This document shows positions 35,008 to 44,484 of a DNA stretch of 64,000 nt, in pieces. Under the pieces are notes generated by a model that made no database searches, was not told the origin of the DNA, and was given only the letters and a program-made list of their open reading frames with translations. Made by a program: the position numbers and the translations under genes. The DNA is from JANQJA01 sp040880285 (GTDB lineage: Bacteria > Pseudomonadota > Gammaproteobacteria > Pseudomonadales > Azotimanducaceae): assembly GCA_040880285.1 (NCBI GenBank), contig JBBDIT010000044.1, positions 1-64,000 on the forward strand, given 5' to 3'. Positions within the stretch are counted from its first letter, which is position 1. Every line of letters begins with the position of its first letter.

Positions 35008-35454
35008 TTACAGAGCCAGCTCCTCATCCGTGGCTGGTCGTGCCTCCAGCACTTTAATGCTGAAGCGGAACGTAATGCCCGCAAGCGGATGATTACCATC
35101 TATAGTGATACCGTCATCCTCGATAGCGACCACCTTGACCACCTCGGTCGTGGCGCCAGAACCCACCTGGAAGATCATACCCGGCTCAATCTCTTCGACG
35201 TTGGCATCAATCATGTCTCTTGAAATCGTCCGAATCAATGATCGTTGCGGCCAACCATAAGCGTCAGCGGGTTCGATAACCACATCAAATTCATCCCCGG
35301 TATCCGTACCAGTGAGCGCTCTTTCAAGTCCCGGCATAAGACGGCCGTCTCCTTCGACAAACCATAGCGGCACACCGCCTTCGGAAGTGTCCACTACTTC
35401 ACCCTGGGCATTGCGAATCACGTAATCGAATTTATAGTAACGAGGACCTGGCAT
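35008..35454 (-). CDS. FKBP-type peptidyl-prolyl isomerase, SlyD-like
   Basis: A 148-residue protein with the split FKBP fold of SlyD: YVIRNAQGEVVDTS, PLWFVEGDGRLMPGLERAL, an insert-in-flap segment with DAYGWP, and NHPLAGITFRFSIKVLEA. The metal-binding His-rich tail of SlyD is absent. It would catalyse proline isomerisation and act as a chaperone in the cytoplasm. I favour the ATG at 35454 (purine-rich AAAGAGAAG directly upstream); 35475 and 35505 are possible. With any of these, the gene starts inside the 3' end of the CDF transporter gene, so translation is coupled. Confidence 0.8.
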   Translation of the reverse strand: MPGPRYYKFDYVIRNAQGEVVDTSEGGVPLWFVEGDGRLMPGLERALTGTDTGDEFDVVIEPADAYGWPQRSLIRTISRDMIDANVEEIEPGMIFQVGSGATTEVVKVVAIEDDGITIDGNHPLAGITFRFSIKVLEARPATDEELAL

Positions 35455-36079
35455 CTTCTCTTTCAGATGTAGCATGGAAAGTATCCCAGGCATCATTGGC
35501 AACAAACCAGGCAGAGCGCAGGAAGAGCGTTGCTATCAGAAGACCAATCACCAGATCCGGCCACTGGGAGGCGGTCATGTAAACACCGACAGCGGCCACC
35601 AGCACCGAGACATTGGCGATGATGTCGTTACGTGAACACAACCAGACCGATCGCATATTGACGTCATCGTCCCGGTGCCTGGTCAGCAGGAACAGGCAAA
35701 AACCGTTAGCCGCAAGGGCGATCAGTCCAACGAACCCGATGATCTCATAGGCTGGTGTCACCGGGTGCAGAAACTTCCAACTTGCCTCGGCCAGAACAAA
35801 GAGGCCGAATATTGCCATGATTGCGGCCTTGGAAAATGCTGCTCCTGACTTCCATCTGTCACTTCTCGCAACCACATAAAGACTGAATCCATACACGATA
35901 GCGTCGCCCAGCATGTCCAGGGAGTCTGCCATTAACGATGTGGATGCAGCAATAACTCCAGCCGCGAATTCGACCAGGAACATCACAAGGTTGACACCCA
36001 GAACGATTTTCAGCAGGTTCGATTGTCGCTCCCGCAGAAGTTCGATCTCACAAGCCTTGTCATTACAGCAATCACTCAT
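35432..36079 (-). CDS. Cation diffusion facilitator family transporter
   Basis: A 215-residue membrane protein with about six helices. The N-terminus has a Cys-rich start (SDCCNDKAC) that could sense or bind metal. The metal sites of the family are visible as ADSLDMLGDA in helix 2 and CSRNDIIAN in helix 5. It lacks the usual C-terminal cytoplasmic domain of about 90 residues, as in other short CDF members. It would export a divalent cation such as Zn or Co. It overlaps the upstream glycosyltransferase gene by 4 bases and the SlyD-like gene downstream. Confidence 0.85.
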   Translation of the reverse strand: MSDCCNDKACEIELLRERQSNLLKIVLGVNLVMFLVEFAAGVIAASTSLMADSLDMLGDAIVYGFSLYVVARSDRWKSGAAFSKAAIMAIFGLFVLAEASWKFLHPVTPAYEIIGFVGLIALAANGFCLFLLTRHRDDDVNMRSVWLCSRNDIIANVSVLVAAVGVYMTASQWPDLVIGLLIATLFLRSAWFVANDAWDTFHATSEREDARSSLL

Positions 36080-37137
36080 GAGGAAAATTTTAACACATCT
36101 ACCCAGGCATCGCGTTGGGCTGGCCAGGCGAAATGATGTACGTCGGGCCTGACATTTCCAATACTGTGCTTGCCAATCAATTGGACGGCAGTGCTTGCGC
36201 TCCTATAGCGACAGGATGCATCGATCAGCTCAGGATAGACCAGCCGATCAGGGACAATCGGCGAGCAACCACAAGCCATGGCTTCAAGCACAGAAAGCCC
36301 CTGGAATTCATGCAACGCGGTGGACAGCACCACATCACTTGAGCGCAGCGTGGCGAGGTATTCCGGCCGCTTCAGGAAGCCCACCTTGCCCAGACAGCCA
36401 GCGGCACGTAACACTCGAACGCATCGTTCGAATTCCCTGGGTGCATCCCGAAACTGCTGGCCCAGCAGGTGACACTCGAAGTCAAAGTCTATGGCTATCA
36501 GCCCCTCGATGATCTCAAGCAGCAGTGCAGGCCCCTTGTCATATTCCCAACGATGATTCCAGACCAGACGCAACTTGCGGCGTGGCCCCGGTGCAGTGAA
36601 CCCGCCAAAGCAATCTTCTGCCAGGGGCACAGGCAGCACTCGACTCCTGACTTCGATTGTCTCGACGATCCCGGTCGGCACCTGGTCCGGCATCTGCTTC
36701 AAAAAGCCCCTGGCCCCGGCGAGAAATGTGTCCCTGTTATAGGCCGAATTGAATACCAGGCGATCGGCCGCAAGAGCCGTATAAAGGCTGGTGACCTGTC
36801 TCTCCAGGGCCCGGCCGGTATCCTTTACATGCCGTCCTTCCGGGTAGGCAAACTGGTTCTCGTGGAAGTAGACGATCGTCGGAATCAGCGACAGGCTTGG
36901 CGCCATACCCTTCAATGACGACAAGTCAGTCATGGACGTTGCCAGAATAAGATCAAATTCCTTATGGATTCGAACATCATGCGCCAGCGTCAGGCTGTTG
37001 CCCCTGAAGCGCCAACTGAAATGACGATCCGGTAATGCCAGCACCGTAAACTCGTGCTCCGGGAACTGGTTCACGAGCCCTTCTCGCCAGTAACGGTGAC
37101 TCATTGCATCATAAGGGGATAACAGCAGTATCTTCAT
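36076..37137 (-). CDS. DUF3524 glycosyltransferase, tRNA-queuosine mannosyltransferase-like
   Basis: A 353-residue glycosyltransferase-B protein. The N-terminal DUF3524 domain shows SPYDAMSHRYWREGLV and LPDRHFSWRFRGNSL; the C-terminal GT4-like domain has NHRWEYDKGP, STALHEFQGLSVLEAMACG and VPDRLVYPEL. This architecture is that of animal QTMAN (GTDC1), which mannosylates queuosine in tRNA-Asp. A bacterial member could modify queuosine or another small acceptor; function is inferred from the family only. It is the first gene of a three-gene leftward unit with the CDF transporter and the SlyD-like PPIase, all overlapping. Confidence 0.85.
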   Translation of the reverse strand: MKILLLSPYDAMSHRYWREGLVNQFPEHEFTVLALPDRHFSWRFRGNSLTLAHDVRIHKEFDLILATSMTDLSSLKGMAPSLSLIPTIVYFHENQFAYPEGRHVKDTGRALERQVTSLYTALAADRLVFNSAYNRDTFLAGARGFLKQMPDQVPTGIVETIEVRSRVLPVPLAEDCFGGFTAPGPRRKLRLVWNHRWEYDKGPALLLEIIEGLIAIDFDFECHLLGQQFRDAPREFERCVRVLRAAGCLGKVGFLKRPEYLATLRSSDVVLSTALHEFQGLSVLEAMACGCSPIVPDRLVYPELIDASCRYRSASTAVQLIGKHSIGNVRPDVHHFAWPAQRDAWVDVLKFSS

Positions 37138-37208
37138 CGCGCAATCATGCCTGCAAACGAGCAGTCAATAGTACCCCTTGTGCCAATGCTTCTGTAGAAT
37201 ACGCCGCC

Positions 37209-38411
37209 ATGGCAGGAATGGTTATCATTGGTGCGGGTCAAGCCGCAGGACAAGCAGCGGCAAGCTTCAGGCAAGAAGGTTACGAGGGCGAGATTGTTAT
37301 CCTGGGTGATGAAGCCCACCCACCGTATCAGCGGCCACCGCTATCCAAGCAGTATCTCTCCGGTGAACACGGGCTCGACCGGGTCTATGTCCGCCCGCAA
37401 AAATTTTATGCAGATAAGCAGGTTGACCTCAGGACCGGGGTTACCGTGACTGCGATTGATCCTGGTGCAAAAACCGTAACCACAAAGGATGGGGATATCA
37501 TCCCCTATGAAAAGCTCCTGATAGCAACCGGCAGTCGTCCACGTAGGCTCAGTATTCCTGGCAGTGATCTTGACGGCATCTTCTACTTGCGCACCATTGC
37601 CGATGTCGATCGCATCCGGGAAGCAATGGAAACGGCCAGCAAGGTAGTTATTGTCGGCGGTGGTTATATCGGCCTCGAGGTAGCCTCCGTGGCTGCCAGT
37701 GCGGGGCTTTCAGTCAGCGTGCTGGAAATGGAATCCAGGATATTGCAGCGCGTGACCACGCCAGAAATGAGCGATTTTTATCACAAGTTACACTCAGATC
37801 GGGGCGTTACCATCTTGACGGAAACCACCGTCAGCGGGTTTAAGGGTAGCGGTCAGGTTGAAAAAGTTTTGTGTGGAGACAAGTCCATCGAAGCCGATCT
37901 GGTCATTGTCGGTATAGGGATTGTACCGAATGTAGAATTGGCGGCCGAAGCCGGCATCGAAGTGGATAACGGGATCCTGGTGGATGACCACTGCCGTACT
38001 TCAGAACCAGACGTATATGCCGCTGGCGACTGCACTAATCATCCGAATCCACTGATGAATCGAAGGCTCCGTCTCGAGTCAGTCCCCAACGCCATGGAAC
38101 AGGCGCGAGTCGCTGTCAGTAACATGCTTGGCGGCGACAAGGTTTATGCAGCTGTGCCCTGGTTCTGGTCGGACCAGTATGAGCTCAAACTACAGATGGT
38201 TGGTTTTTCATCAGACGGTGATACCCAGGTACAAAGGGGTGATCAATCAAGCAATCACTTCGCGGTCTTCTACCTGAAGGACGGTGCCGTGGTAGCGGTG
38301 GATGCGGTCAACAGTCCACGAGAATTTATGGTCTGCAAGCAACTGTATGGTCGCAAAGTCGACCCGGCGAAGCTCGCTGACCCGGAGACGGATCTCAAAA
38401 CCCTGATATGA
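37209..38411 (+). CDS. FAD-dependent NAD(P)H:ferredoxin/rubredoxin reductase-like
   Basis: A 400-residue flavoprotein with two dinucleotide-binding folds: VIIGAGQAAGQAAASFR at the N-terminus for FAD and VVIVGGGYIGLEVASVA near residue 150 for NAD(P)H. The FAD-binding DVYAAGDCTNHPN and the C-terminal reductase domain follow. It resembles ferredoxin reductases that feed P450s and Rieske oxygenases. The ATG at 37209 is used, as the extended frame to 37104 would run into the divergent glycosyltransferase gene. A P450 lies 11 kb upstream; a functional link is only a possibility. Confidence 0.85.
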   Translation: MAGMVIIGAGQAAGQAAASFRQEGYEGEIVILGDEAHPPYQRPPLSKQYLSGEHGLDRVYVRPQKFYADKQVDLRTGVTVTAIDPGAKTVTTKDGDIIPYEKLLIATGSRPRRLSIPGSDLDGIFYLRTIADVDRIREAMETASKVVIVGGGYIGLEVASVAASAGLSVSVLEMESRILQRVTTPEMSDFYHKLHSDRGVTILTETTVSGFKGSGQVEKVLCGDKSIEADLVIVGIGIVPNVELAAEAGIEVDNGILVDDHCRTSEPDVYAAGDCTNHPNPLMNRRLRLESVPNAMEQARVAVSNMLGGDKVYAAVPWFWSDQYELKLQMVGFSSDGDTQVQRGDQSSNHFAVFYLKDGAVVAVDAVNSPREFMVCKQLYGRKVDPAKLADPETDLKTLI

Positions 38412-38418
38412 TGGACCT

Positions 38419-39318
38419 GTGCAATACAGCCTGACCCTTGAAGACGTCTCGAAGTCATTCGGGACCAATATCGCCGTCAATCACATCTCGGCAGCAATAC
38501 CGGAAGGCCATATCTACGGCTTTCTGGGGCCTAACGGCGCCGGTAAGACAACCACCATTCGCATGATCATGAGCATTCTCTACCCGGATGCGGGCCGCAT
38601 TACGGTGCTTGGAGGATCGCCGGAACGGGCCAAGGACAGACTGGGATACTTGCCTGAAGAAAAAGGCCTGTATAAAAAGATGAAAACCGCCGAACTTGTA
38701 TCCTACTTTGGCCGGCTCAAGGGCATGAAGCGACAGGTCTCAAAGGACCGGGCGAAGCAGCTATTGACCCAATTTGGCCTTGGCCACTGTATTGATGTCC
38801 GCTGTGACGCCCTGTCGAAAGGTATGGGACAGAAGGTGCAGATCATCTCAACGCTGATGCATGATCCGGAACTGGTGATCCTGGACGAACCCTTCTCGGG
38901 TCTGGACCCGATCAATGTCGAGACGGTCCGCACTGTCATACTGGACTTGAAGCGCGCAGGCAGGACCGTCATTTTCTCGACTCACGTCATGGAACAGGCA
39001 GAACAGATCTGCGACTCAATCCTGCTGATTAACCAGGGGCATAAAGTACTGGACGGCACCATCGAGCAAGTGAAAAAGGAAGGCCACCAGACTATCAGGC
39101 TGGACTACGAGGGACGCCCCAGCGCCATGGCCGCCCTGCCTGGCATCGTTCGGGTAAATGACATGGGCAAACGCGCCGAGCTATCCCTTGCGCCGGACGC
39201 TGATGCCAGGGCCATCCTGAAACGCCTGGTCAGCGAAATGAATATCAGGACCTTCAGCATCAATGAGCCTTCACTACATGAGATCTTCGTAAGGACCGTC
39301 GGGGAATCCCCGGAATGA
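38419..39318 (+). CDS. ABC transporter ATP-binding protein, NatA-like
   Basis: A 299-residue ATPase with Walker A GPNGAGKTT, signature LSKGMGQKVQ, Walker B LVILDEPFSGLDP and the switch His in STHVME. The LSKGMGQ form of the signature and the C-terminal extension are typical of NatA-type exporters. The start is GTG, 8 bp after the reductase stop. It overlaps the permease gene by 4 bases and the two make one transporter; substrate unknown (sodium in the Bacillus prototype). Confidence 0.9.
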   Translation: MQYSLTLEDVSKSFGTNIAVNHISAAIPEGHIYGFLGPNGAGKTTTIRMIMSILYPDAGRITVLGGSPERAKDRLGYLPEEKGLYKKMKTAELVSYFGRLKGMKRQVSKDRAKQLLTQFGLGHCIDVRCDALSKGMGQKVQIISTLMHDPELVILDEPFSGLDPINVETVRTVILDLKRAGRTVIFSTHVMEQAEQICDSILLINQGHKVLDGTIEQVKKEGHQTIRLDYEGRPSAMAALPGIVRVNDMGKRAELSLAPDADARAILKRLVSEMNIRTFSINEPSLHEIFVRTVGESPE

Positions 39319-40577
39319 AGCGCGCGTTTCTGGTGGCGGCACGCGAGTTCATGGAGAATATCCGGACCAAAGGGTTCTGGATTGGCATCATGATGTTACC
39401 ACTGATGCTGGTTATGATCGCGACAGTACCACTGCTGGTTGAAGGCACAAGGGAAGCGAAAAGATTCACTGTCATAGACAGGTCAGGTTGGTTGTTACCA
39501 AGAGTCATGAACGAGGTCAGCACAAACGCGGCCCGATTTGAGTATGTCGACCCCGCATCAATTGACCCCGGAGACTTGAATGCCCTGGTCTCGGCCGGAG
39601 ACCTCTTCGCCTATTTCATCATTGGACCAGATCCGGTCAAATCGAGTGACGGTTCCCGCTACGTATCCAACAACCTGACCGATCGTGACCTCGTTACCTG
39701 GCTGGGAGGCCTCGTTAATCAGGAGGTGAGAAGAGAACGCCTGCGACAGGAAAACCTGGACGTGGCGATCGCCGAGTGGCTAAGCGAGCCGATCACTTTT
39801 GTGGGAGTACAGATATCAAAAGAAGGCACTGAAGAACAAGTCAGGACGAAGGACGTCGTCAGGCAATGGACGCCCGTCGTGTTTGTTTATCTGTTATGGA
39901 TATCGATCCTCATTAACACACAGATGCTACTGACTAACACCATCGAAGAAAAATCCAACAAATTAATTGAGGTGCTGTTGTCTTCCATCTCACCCATCGC
40001 CCTGATGGCTGGAAAAATTATGGGTATCGCCGGGACAGGACTCGCAGTGATCGGGGCCTGGGCGCTGATGGCTTTCGGTTTTTTTGTGGTCCTTCCAGGA
40101 TTACTCGACATCAGCTTGCCCTTTGATGTAAGTAGCGTGATCAGTGACCCGTGGTTCCTTACCTCATTTCTGGTTTACTTCATTTTGGGTTACCTGCTGT
40201 ATGCAGCGCTTCTGGTCGGGCTCGGGTCAATCTGCAATAACCTGAAGGAAGCGCAAAACCTGATGCTACCGATTCAACTGGTCCAGATGATACCCATATT
40301 CGTGATGATCCCCATCGGCAAGGACCCAGGAGGCACCCTCGCCCAGGTCTTGTCATATGTGCCGCCGCTCACGCCTTTCGTCATGATGAATCGCGCGGCT
40401 GCACCACCCACCACCATGGAATACGTCACGACAACGATACTACTGCTTGTGTCGATCGCAGCTGCCCTATGGTTTGCGGCCAAAATATTCCGTATCGGTA
40501 TTTTATTGACCGGCAAACCTCCCGGGTTAATGGAGGTTCTGCGTTGGCTTAGGGCCCCAGTGTCAAACAACGTATAA
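39315..40577 (+). CDS. ABC transporter permease, NatB-like
   Basis: A 420-residue membrane protein of the ABC-2 type: one N-terminal helix (about residues 25-42), a large outside loop (about 45-190), then five to six helices to the end. MLLTNTIEEKSNKLIEVLLSS in front of the second helix is the coupling motif of NatB-type permeases. Its ATG overlaps the stop of the ATPase gene. It ends 8 bp before the threonine ammonia-lyase gene. Confidence 0.9.
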   Translation: MKRAFLVAAREFMENIRTKGFWIGIMMLPLMLVMIATVPLLVEGTREAKRFTVIDRSGWLLPRVMNEVSTNAARFEYVDPASIDPGDLNALVSAGDLFAYFIIGPDPVKSSDGSRYVSNNLTDRDLVTWLGGLVNQEVRRERLRQENLDVAIAEWLSEPITFVGVQISKEGTEEQVRTKDVVRQWTPVVFVYLLWISILINTQMLLTNTIEEKSNKLIEVLLSSISPIALMAGKIMGIAGTGLAVIGAWALMAFGFFVVLPGLLDISLPFDVSSVISDPWFLTSFLVYFILGYLLYAALLVGLGSICNNLKEAQNLMLPIQLVQMIPIFVMIPIGKDPGGTLAQVLSYVPPLTPFVMMNRAAAPPTTMEYVTTTILLLVSIAAALWFAAKIFRIGILLTGKPPGLMEVLRWLRAPVSNNV

Positions 40578-40585
40578 TCTGGTTC

Positions 40586-41830
40586 ATGACCGAAACCCAG
40601 CACCTACCCGCAAGCACGATCACGGCGGACAGTATCCGGCAGGCTTATGCCGCCATCTCCCCCTATCTGGTGCATACACCCATCATCTACTCGGCAACCT
40701 TTTCCGATATGTGTGGTTGCGAAACCCTGTTCAAACTCGAAAACCTCCAGATGACGGGCTCATTCAAGGAACGAGGCGCCCTGAACCGACTGCTTGCCTT
40801 GTCAGCAGAAGAGAAGGCCCGCGGCGTCATCGCCGCAAGCGCCGGGAACCACGCCCAGGCAGTGGCTTATCACGCATACCGCCTTGGTATCCCGGCGAAG
40901 ATTGTGATGCCAAGGTACTCGCCACTCGTCAAGATAAAATCAACGGAACACTGGAATGCAGAAGTGATCCTGCAGGGAGACAACTTCGACGAGGCATACG
41001 CCTACTCTCAGGAAATCGTCGCCTCCGAGGACCGGGTGTACCTGCACCCGTTTGATGATCCAAAAGTGATCGAGGGCCAGGGCACACTGGGAATCGAAAT
41101 TCTTGAAGACCAACGCGGCCAGGATATCGATGCAATTCTGGTCCCGGTTGGCGGTGGTGGCCTTATTGCCGGAATTGCAACTTATGTAAAGTCGGTGCGG
41201 CCCGACATTCGGGTCATTGGCGTGGAAGAAGCCAGTTGCGACGCCATGGGACAATCCAGGACCCTCGGCAAAGTGACGGAACTCGCACCCGCACCCATCA
41301 TCGCCGACGGCATCGCGGTGCGGAAGGTCTCCGCCCGTAACCTGGATACCGTCTGCCGGCTGGTGGATGACATGGTGTCAGTCACCTCGGACGAAATTGC
41401 CAACGCCATCATGCTGATGCTCGAAATCGAGAAATATGTGGTGGAGGCTTCTGGTGCAGTACCGCTGGCGGCACTGGTCAACCAGAGGGTGACGGAAATC
41501 GAAGGCAAGAAAGTGCTGTGTATCGTCAGTGGCGGTAATATTGACGTCAACGTTCTGTCCAAAATTATCAACCGGGGCCTGGCGTTTGACGGCCGCATCA
41601 CCAAGCTGGAGACCGTAATTCCAGACCGGCCGGGGGCCCTGGAGAAGATACTGGGAACCTTTCGCGAATCCGGTGCTAATGTCCTGGAAATCCATCACCA
41701 TCGCTTTTCAAGCGATGCACCGATTGGCCAGATCGGTATTTCCATCACCATCGAGACCCGTGATACGCCTCACATCCAGGAAATCAAATCGGTATTGCTT
41801 GATCGCGGCTATAAGGTCAGGGACCGCTGA
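40586..41830 (+). CDS. Threonine ammonia-lyase with C-terminal ACT-like domain
   Basis: A 414-residue PLP enzyme that deaminates threonine (or serine) to 2-oxobutyrate. The PLP Lys lies in GSFKERGA; SAGNHAQAVAY and VGGGGLIAGIA (phosphate loop) follow. Residues from about 335 form an ACT-like regulatory domain (TVIPDRPGALEKIL). The length fits the TdcB-plus-ACT type, not long IlvA. It follows the ABC permease by 8 bp and may be in the same transcript. Its last 14 bases overlap the end of the convergent FHA gene. Confidence 0.9.
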   Translation: MTETQHLPASTITADSIRQAYAAISPYLVHTPIIYSATFSDMCGCETLFKLENLQMTGSFKERGALNRLLALSAEEKARGVIAASAGNHAQAVAYHAYRLGIPAKIVMPRYSPLVKIKSTEHWNAEVILQGDNFDEAYAYSQEIVASEDRVYLHPFDDPKVIEGQGTLGIEILEDQRGQDIDAILVPVGGGGLIAGIATYVKSVRPDIRVIGVEEASCDAMGQSRTLGKVTELAPAPIIADGIAVRKVSARNLDTVCRLVDDMVSVTSDEIANAIMLMLEIEKYVVEASGAVPLAALVNQRVTEIEGKKVLCIVSGGNIDVNVLSKIINRGLAFDGRITKLETVIPDRPGALEKILGTFRESGANVLEIHHHRFSSDAPIGQIGISITIETRDTPHIQEIKSVLLDRGYKVRDR

Positions 41831-42446
41831 CGATAAACTTGATCTTGCCGAAGGCCAGGACATCACCGTCGTTCAAGGCCGCTTCATCGACCTTCTCACC
41901 ATTGACGAAAGTACCATTGACAGAGCCAAGGTCACGGATCAAAAGGCCATCATCAGTCAATTCCAACTCCGCATGTTTTCGCGATAGCGCCGGTTCCAGG
42001 ATTGAAATGTCGCACTCGAGTGCGCGACCAATTTCGGTACGGTCCATCACCGGAATAATCTGGCCCTTCTCAGGACCCGAGTCCGCGATCAGCGACCAGG
42101 CCCCACTCCCCAGTTGCATCAGGGCAGTCCCGGACAATACCAGGGTTTTCGCGTTCCCTCCCTCATCTTCGACAACGATGAGGTCTACGCCCTGGATATT
42201 AATGATGTCACCAGCATTGAGCGGTGTGGTTGTCGTTATCTTCTGACCATTGACCAGGGTACCGGTCGCCGACTTGATATCGGTAATGCTGACTTGATCG
42301 CCTTCGACTTTAATATCGGCATGAAATCCGTTGACGCCATCCGCGTCGATGACGATGTCATTGACGTCGCCCTTACCGATGGTTTTGCCAGGCGGCGCCA
42401 AAACAACCGGTTGCGCACGTCCGTCCTTGAATTCAATCCTGAGCAT
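41817..42446 (-). CDS. Protein with two FHA domains
   Basis: A 209-residue soluble protein with two tandem forkhead-associated domains, which bind phosphothreonine. Domain 2 (about 130-205) keeps the canonical GRALECDI, LSRKHAEL and GSVNGTFVNGE. Domain 1 (about 15-90) is degenerate: GKGDVNDI, GFHADI and TGTLVNGQ lack the usual Arg and Ser-Arg-His residues, so it may not bind phosphopeptide. No kinase or type VI secretion gene is near. It overlaps the threonine ammonia-lyase end by 14 bp. Confidence 0.88.
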   Translation of the reverse strand: MLRIEFKDGRAQPVVLAPPGKTIGKGDVNDIVIDADGVNGFHADIKVEGDQVSITDIKSATGTLVNGQKITTTTPLNAGDIINIQGVDLIVVEDEGGNAKTLVLSGTALMQLGSGAWSLIADSGPEKGQIIPVMDRTEIGRALECDISILEPALSRKHAELELTDDGLLIRDLGSVNGTFVNGEKVDEAALNDGDVLAFGKIKFIVSGP

Positions 42447-42552
42447 GGCAGGTCCTGAGTGTTTTCAATAGGTTAGTCACCAACTTTCACCTAGATTACA
42501 GTTACAGGGATTAATTGTACAGTCACGCAAACGGCAGTACACTTGAGTTGTG

Positions 42553-43242
42553 ATGATTCAAGAAAAGCTACGCGCCTTCTGGGACGAATGGAAAACCCTG
42601 ATCTTCTTCCTGGTAGTCATGATCCTGTTCAGGTCGGCCATCGCTGACTGGAACCAGGTGCCGTCGGGGTCGATGAAACCAACCATTCTTGAAGGTGACA
42701 GGGTCGTCGTCAATAAGCTCGCCTACGATCTGAAGGTACCATTTACTACCTGGCACCTGGCCGAGTGGAATCATCCGACTCGTGGTGAGATCGTGACTTT
42801 TTACTCCCCCAAAGATGAAAAGTTATTGATAAAACGCGTAATTGGCGTACCTGGCGATGTGGTCAAAATGCGTAACAATCAGCTGTTTGTGAATGATATA
42901 CCGGCACTCTACAGCCAGCTGGACCAGGCGGTGGTGGACCAACTGGACGTCTACCAGCGCCGTCACCATCATTTCTTCTACGAACAATTCGAGGATGTTA
43001 CCCATCCAGTTATGATGCGCCCCGCACTGCCCAATCACAGCAACAGTTTTGGACCAATCGAAATTCCAGAAGACCAGTACCTGATGTTGGGTGATAATCG
43101 GGACAACAGTGCCGACTCAAGAATCATCGGCCTCGTGGATCGCGACCGGATTACCGGTCGTGCGCACACGGTCGCATTTTCAGTCAACTATGATGACTAC
43201 TACCTGCCACGACCTGACAGGTTTGTCCTGTCGCTGGACTAG
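42553..43242 (+). CDS. lepB: Signal peptidase I
   Basis: A 229-residue inner-membrane serine protease that removes signal peptides from exported proteins. One N-terminal helix (about 15-32) precedes the catalytic Ser40 in PSGSMKPTI and the general base Lys94 in LLIKRVIGVPGD; GDNRDNSADSR closes the active site. Only one membrane segment is seen, where E. coli LepB has two. GTG at 42550 directly before the ATG is an alternative start. No rnc or era follows, unlike the E. coli operon, so this could be an additional LepB. Confidence 0.92.
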   Translation: MIQEKLRAFWDEWKTLIFFLVVMILFRSAIADWNQVPSGSMKPTILEGDRVVVNKLAYDLKVPFTTWHLAEWNHPTRGEIVTFYSPKDEKLLIKRVIGVPGDVVKMRNNQLFVNDIPALYSQLDQAVVDQLDVYQRRHHHFFYEQFEDVTHPVMMRPALPNHSNSFGPIEIPEDQYLMLGDNRDNSADSRIIGLVDRDRITGRAHTVAFSVNYDDYYLPRPDRFVLSLD

Positions 43243-43244
43243 GA

Positions 43245-43511
43245 CTAATCCTCGTCTCTCTTATCCTCTTCATGCGGCTCATCCAAATGGTCAAGCATTC
43301 CGCCACTACCGCGCCGGAACCAGCGTAGTAGAAACGCTCCGATAAGGCCCGGAATCGCGAGCCCGACCACAAATACAATCGAGAAAATAAACAGCACCCG
43401 GATAACCTCAGGGTCGACATTAAAGTGGCTCACCGCCAGCCACACAAATGCCACGGCAAACAAGGTGCCTGAAATCAAACGACGAATGAGGGGATCAATT
43501 GGTTTTAGCAT
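43245..43511 (-). CDS. Small membrane protein of unknown function
   Basis: An 88-residue protein with two hydrophobic segments (about residues 13-30 and 37-63), flanked by Arg at FLLRWFRR, and an acidic C-terminal tail. Its form recalls PspC-like or stress-membrane proteins, but no family motif is decisive. It converges on lepB with only 2 bp between their stops. A real gene is likely because it opens with ATG and has the charge pattern of a membrane protein. Confidence 0.6.
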   Translation of the reverse strand: MLKPIDPLIRRLISGTLFAVAFVWLAVSHFNVDPEVIRVLFIFSIVFVVGLAIPGLIGAFLLRWFRRGSGGMLDHLDEPHEEDKRDED

Positions 43512-43566
43512 TCACCTAGCTTACACTCGACAGGCAATGATTTTCTAATATTGGAGAAATAAAACC

Positions 43567-44484
43567 ATGGCTCTGGACCCTGTCGTCGAAGGAATGCTCA
43601 AGCAAATGGCGGAAGCCGGTGGCACGCCACTGACGGAAATGGCCCCTCCCGCCGCGCGCGAAATGTACCGCATGATGAGTCAGGCTTATGAGAAGGCTGA
43701 CATGCATAGCGTCACCGAACTGAGCGCCGATGGCGTGCCTGTGCGCGTTTACCACCCATCAGAGGATCCTGACTTGCCTTGCCTTGTGTTTTATCACGGA
43801 GGTGGCTGGGTGATTGGCGACCTGGATACACATGACAATATAGCCCGGAACCTGGCACGGGCGGTGAATTGCGTCGTGGTTTCGACGGACTACCGGCTAG
43901 CACCTGAACATCCGTTCCCTGCCCCTCTCGAAGATTGTTTTACCGCGCTGAAGTGGGTCGCAGCCCATGCAGGCGAGCTTGGCATTGATGCAAACAAGAT
44001 TGCAGTGGGCGGCGATTCGGCGGGTGGCAATCTATCCGCTGCCGTCTGCTTAATGGCCAGGGAATCGGGTGGCCCCCGGCTCGTGCACCAGCTACTGCTA
44101 TATCCGGTCACTGACCACAACTTTGAAACCGAGTCCTATGCGGTCAATGGTGAAGGGTTCATGCTCACCCGCGAGGGTATGCAATGGTTTTTCAATCACT
44201 ATCTCGCCGCTGGCGCCGATAGTGCCGATCCCCTGGTCTCGCCCTTGCGAGCCAAAGACCTGGCGGGACTACCCACTGCAACAATTGTTACGGCCGAATT
44301 TGATCCACTTCGCGATGAAGGTGAAGCCTATGGTGAGAAATTGTCACGCGCTGGTGTGGATGTTCTGGTTAAACGTTTTGATGGCATGATCCATGGATTC
44401 GTACATATGAGCGACCTATTAACCCAGGGAGCTGATGCCATTGATCTGGCAGCTCTACGCCTGCGCCGTGAGTTTGATGACTGA
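43567..44484 (+). CDS. HSL-family alpha/beta hydrolase
   Basis: A 305-residue esterase/lipase of the hormone-sensitive-lipase family. FYHGGGWVIGD forms the oxyanion hole, VGGDSAGGNL holds the nucleophile Ser, EFDPLRDEG has the Asp and GMIHGFVHM the His. Such enzymes hydrolyse short acyl esters in the cytoplasm. GGAGAAATAAAACC precedes the ATG. Its end overlaps the start of the pentapeptide-repeat gene by 8 bases. Confidence 0.93.
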   Translation: MALDPVVEGMLKQMAEAGGTPLTEMAPPAAREMYRMMSQAYEKADMHSVTELSADGVPVRVYHPSEDPDLPCLVFYHGGGWVIGDLDTHDNIARNLARAVNCVVVSTDYRLAPEHPFPAPLEDCFTALKWVAAHAGELGIDANKIAVGGDSAGGNLSAAVCLMARESGGPRLVHQLLLYPVTDHNFETESYAVNGEGFMLTREGMQWFFNHYLAAGADSADPLVSPLRAKDLAGLPTATIVTAEFDPLRDEGEAYGEKLSRAGVDVLVKRFDGMIHGFVHMSDLLTQGADAIDLAALRLRREFDD

